Below the pieces are notes generated by a model, which saw only the letters and a program-made list of their open reading frames with translations, ran no database searches and had not been told where the DNA came from. Both the position numbers and the translations under genes were made by a program. Positions 61,811 to 64,000 of a stretch of 64,000 nt of DNA are shown here, in pieces (position 1 is the first letter of the stretch; the number at the start of each line of letters is the position of its first letter). The stretch covers positions 434,001 through 498,000 of the forward strand of contig NZ_RCCK01000013.1 in the NCBI RefSeq assembly GCF_003664035.1, written 5' to 3'. The DNA is from Pedobacter alluvionis. GTDB lineage: Bacteria; Bacteroidota; Bacteroidia; Sphingobacteriales; Sphingobacteriaceae.

Positions 61811-63046
61811 GTGAATACGTCGTTTTATATTGCCAAAAGGTATCTTTTTGCCAAAAAATCAACCAATGCCATTAACCTGATATCGGGCATATCGATGGTA
61901 GGTGTAATGGTTGGTAGCGCTGCTTTGATTATTATACTATCGGTATTTAACGGTTTAGAAACAGTGGTATTGAATATGTTCGATACCATTACCCCACAAA
62001 TTGCCATTACACCGGCTAAGGGGAAAACCTTTGATCCAAATACAAGCTATTTTAATCAGCTCAGAAAAAATAAAGATGTTGCTGCTTTTACTGAGGTGCT
62101 GCAAGAAAATGCTTTGCTAAAATACAACAACAAACAGGCTGTTGGAATGGTTAAAGGGGTAAGTTCAGACTATTTGAAGAACACAAAATTAGATAGTACC
62201 ATTAAGGAAGGCCATTTTATATTACATAATAGGAGTGGCGATAACGCAGTAATCGGTTCTGCTTTACAAAGTTATCTGGCTGTGAATACTGTTGACCCAT
62301 TTACAGAGCTGGAAATTTATTCGCCAAAGAAAGATATCGCAGCAAATACGATAAATCCGGCCGACGATTTTGTGGTAAAGAACATCCGGGTAAGTGGCGT
62401 TTTTGAGGTGCAGCAAGATTTCGACAATGGTATTATCGTTCCACTCGATTTTGCCCGCGAACTGCTCGGAGAAGATCAGAATGTGTCTGCTATTGAGATC
62501 AATCTCCAGCCGGGTGTCGACGTAGACGATTTTAAAAAGGAAATAATCGAAAAGGCTGGTAAAGATTATGAAGTCAGAAATCAGGCCGAACAAAATAAAT
62601 CACTCTACCACATTTTAAATACCGAAAAATGGGCAGTATATATTATTCTTACTTTTATTCTGATTATTGCTATATTTAATATCATAGGGTCGTTAACCAT
62701 GTTAGTAATCGATAAGGTGAAGGATGTTGCCATTCTGAGCAGTTTAGGCGCAGGCAAGAATTTAATCAAACGTATATTTTTATTTGAAGGTATGATGATC
62801 ACCATGTCTGGCTGCGTGTTGGGTTTAATCATAGGGATTGTATTTTACTATTTTCAGCATACCTATGGTTTAATTAAAATGGGCGATGAAGTAAACAAAA
62901 CACTGGTAAGTTCTTATCCGATTGCCCTAAAATGGAAAGATTTTGTTTTAGTTTTTGTTACGGTAGGTATCTTCTCATTTTTGGCATCTGCTTTGTCATC
63001 CAATTTAAGTGTTAAAAAGATAGATCAAATTAATCAAACTATATAA
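61811..63046 (+). CDS. FtsX-like ABC transporter permease (LolC/LolE type)
   Basis: A 411-residue inner-membrane permease with four transmembrane helices: one near residues 25-50 (VGVMVGSAALIIILSVFNGL) and three after residue 275 (AVYIILTFILIIAIFNIIGS and two more). The large periplasmic domain between them is of the MacB/FtsX kind. In the LolCDE system it extracts lipoproteins from the inner membrane; here no ATPase gene is adjacent. The start is GTG at 61811, with no in-frame ATG nearby. Confidence 0.87.
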   Translation: MNTSFYIAKRYLFAKKSTNAINLISGISMVGVMVGSAALIIILSVFNGLETVVLNMFDTITPQIAITPAKGKTFDPNTSYFNQLRKNKDVAAFTEVLQENALLKYNNKQAVGMVKGVSSDYLKNTKLDSTIKEGHFILHNRSGDNAVIGSALQSYLAVNTVDPFTELEIYSPKKDIAANTINPADDFVVKNIRVSGVFEVQQDFDNGIIVPLDFARELLGEDQNVSAIEINLQPGVDVDDFKKEIIEKAGKDYEVRNQAEQNKSLYHILNTEKWAVYIILTFILIIAIFNIIGSLTMLVIDKVKDVAILSSLGAGKNLIKRIFLFEGMMITMSGCVLGLIIGIVFYYFQHTYGLIKMGDEVNKTLVSSYPIALKWKDFVLVFVTVGIFSFLASALSSNLSVKKIDQINQTI

Positions 63047-63047
63047 A

Positions 63048-63428
63048 ATGAAGTTATTTAAGCAAGCAATTGTACTCGTTGTGCTCCTTGGCGTAGCCGT
63101 TACAGCTTGTAGGAACGATAAAGCCGAAGGAGAAAAAAGTAATCTGAAAACTGTTAAAGGTTTGTATAGTTTTGGCCCAGAAGTTAAATCTTTCACTTTA
63201 TGTGAAGATGGGCGTGAATATTGGGTTAAAGACAGTGTAAAAAATCTAGAACTTTCTTATAGCAATTTAGGCTTTGAAAAACCATACGAGCCGGTATATG
63301 TAGAGTTGGAAGGTTATTTTGCGAAATCTGATACCGGTATAGTTTCCAGTGATTTTGATTCTACTTTAGTAGTGATGAAGGTACTTAAAATCAGTAAAGA
63401 AATTCCTGATGGGCCTTGCGCACAATAA
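63048..63428 (+). CDS. Small lipoprotein, possibly related to the NlpE C-terminal OB-fold
   Basis: A 126-residue lipoprotein with lipobox AVTAC at about residue 21. The segment SFTLCEDGREYWVKDSVKNL followed by EPVYVELEGYF recalls the OB-fold found at the C-terminus of NlpE-like proteins. It is only 1 base after the LolC-like gene and so likely shares its transcript. The relationship is tentative and the function unknown. Confidence 0.65.
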   Translation: MKLFKQAIVLVVLLGVAVTACRNDKAEGEKSNLKTVKGLYSFGPEVKSFTLCEDGREYWVKDSVKNLELSYSNLGFEKPYEPVYVELEGYFAKSDTGIVSSDFDSTLVVMKVLKISKEIPDGPCAQ

Positions 63429-63735
63429 TTCATTTCTTTCCCTGGTGTCCTAAGACCAATTTATTGGTCTAATTCTAATCATTTCCTGAAGCGGAATTTT
63501 ATCTGTAGGTTGGTGTGTCTAACCGACTATAATAGCTTCCTAAGCCGCTTCTTGAGGCTAGCCTGTTTAGCGTTGCGCAGAGTATCTCTAAGGTTAACGA
63601 AGAAATCGAGTTTCAACACAATACCTCTAAACAAGTCGCAAACTCTGTTCCATCTATAGCCTATCTATATTCTATCACTGAAATAGATTGTAGTTAAGAT
63701 GGTTGTTTAGGACAACCAGCAAGTAGACGAACAAA
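63429..63735. other. Spacer without a recognised gene; possible small RNA
   Basis: AGACCAAT (63453-63460) and ATTGGTCT (63463-63470) form a tight hairpin after the lipoprotein gene. 63500-63700 has no open frame of note and no match to the repeat types found elsewhere in the window. It contains several short complementary words (GTTTAG/CTAAAC, TTGCG/CGCAA, CAGAGT/ACTCTG). I cannot assign it. Confidence 0.4.
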
Positions 63736-63767
63736 AAAAGGCTCGCAACTTTCATTGCGAGCCTTTT
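63733..63767 (-). terminator. Terminator of the SSS transporter gene
   Basis: AAAAGGCTCGCAA (63736-63748) pairs perfectly with TTGCGAGCCTTTT (63755-63767). On the minus strand it ends in a run of seven T residues, directly after the transporter stop. Confidence 0.85.
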
Positions 63768-63786
63768 GCATATTCTTGATTTAATT

Positions 63787-64000
63787 TTACCAGAAAGTCG
63801 AGTAAAGCGCAATTAAAATTCCGAACACAAGTATCGATCCAACGGCAAACGAAGGATGAACTTTGAACATGCTCGAATCTACTTCTAAACCATTAGATTT
63901 ATCGCCTTTGCTGTTTTCTAACATACTAATGGCAAACATCACTACAATACAGACTACAAATACAATACCCATTCTATCTAAGAAAGGTATTTCATAAATT
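63787..64000 (-). CDS. Sodium/solute symporter (SSS family), C-terminal fragment
   Basis: The last 70 or so residues of a protein whose start lies beyond the window. The frame stays open to the window edge and reads YEIPFLDRMGIVFVV, then a transmembrane helix (CIVVMFAISM), a polar loop (ENSKGDKSNGLEVDSSMFKV) and a final helix ending ALYSTFW. This ending is typical of the Bacteroidota SGLT-type sodium/sugar symporters. The substrate cannot be told from this part. Confidence 0.8.
   Translation of the reverse strand, partial: IYEIPFLDRMGIVFVVCIVVMFAISMLENSKGDKSNGLEVDSSMFKVHPSFAVGSILVFGILIALYSTFW

Overview
The window reads as a chromosome segment of a low-GC Bacteroidota, most likely Sphingobacteriaceae and Pedobacter-like. 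The evidence is a SusC/SusD pair, GLPGLI, GldD and DUF4097/DUF2807 proteins, promoters of the TTTG-N19..21-TAnnTTTG type, few Shine-Dalgarno sequences, and intergenic spacers full of palindromic repeats. The genus is an inference. I saw no rRNA, tRNA, CRISPR array, insertion sequence or prophage block.

Layout. (1) 1-7150: a stand-alone cobalamin-binding mutase subunit with an enoyl-CoA hydratase, a sigma-54 response regulator, an AI-2E-family exporter, a three-gene YtxH/holin-like/unknown envelope cluster, and aspS on the minus strand. (2) 7245-15044: a higBA toxin-antitoxin module behind a consensus promoter, a DUF4440-like protein, an ECF sigma/anti-sigma/DUF4097 group, a frameshifted TlpA-like gene, a bestrophin channel, and an MHS-type MFS transporter with a small membrane partner. 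(3) 15854-41878: a large pectin/galacturonate locus. (4) 42064-51096: an RlmI-like methyltransferase, an AhpD-like protein, a Crp/Fnr regulator, a TonB-family barrel with a GLPGLI protein, a DUF2807 protein and an ALDH7-like dehydrogenase. (5) 51265-64000: a DUF4369/TlpA protein, a TraB/GumN protein, an M1 peptidase, a 1.3-kb repeat island, a TPR protein, a ComA-like phosphosulfolactate synthase, aroE, gldD, an MBL hydrolase, a LolC-like permease, a lipoprotein, and the 3' end of an SSS transporter.

The pectin locus forms an almost complete pathway. SusC/SusD and a fibronectin-III/beta-helix lipoprotein sit at the surface. Two pectin methylesterases and a CE12-like acetylesterase remove ester groups. 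GH28, PL10 and GH105 enzymes cut the chain. An ExuT-like transporter imports galacturonate, and UxaC, UxaB, UxaA, KdgK and KdgA convert it to pyruvate and glyceraldehyde-3-phosphate. A GapN-like dehydrogenase next door could oxidise the latter. A LacI-family regulator lies divergent to susC. CG-centred motifs of the form TGCAAWCGTT occur in the susC/lacI spacer, upstream of the first pectinesterase and upstream of the GH28 gene, which suggests one regulon.

The most unusual sequence is between genes: a regular four-hairpin array with conserved loops and different stems (31961-32062), a dispersed repeat present at about 15072 and 56164, several CGTCATT...AATGACG hairpins, a truncated DUF4153-like gene start with an intact terminator, and a one-base frameshift in a TlpA-like gene.
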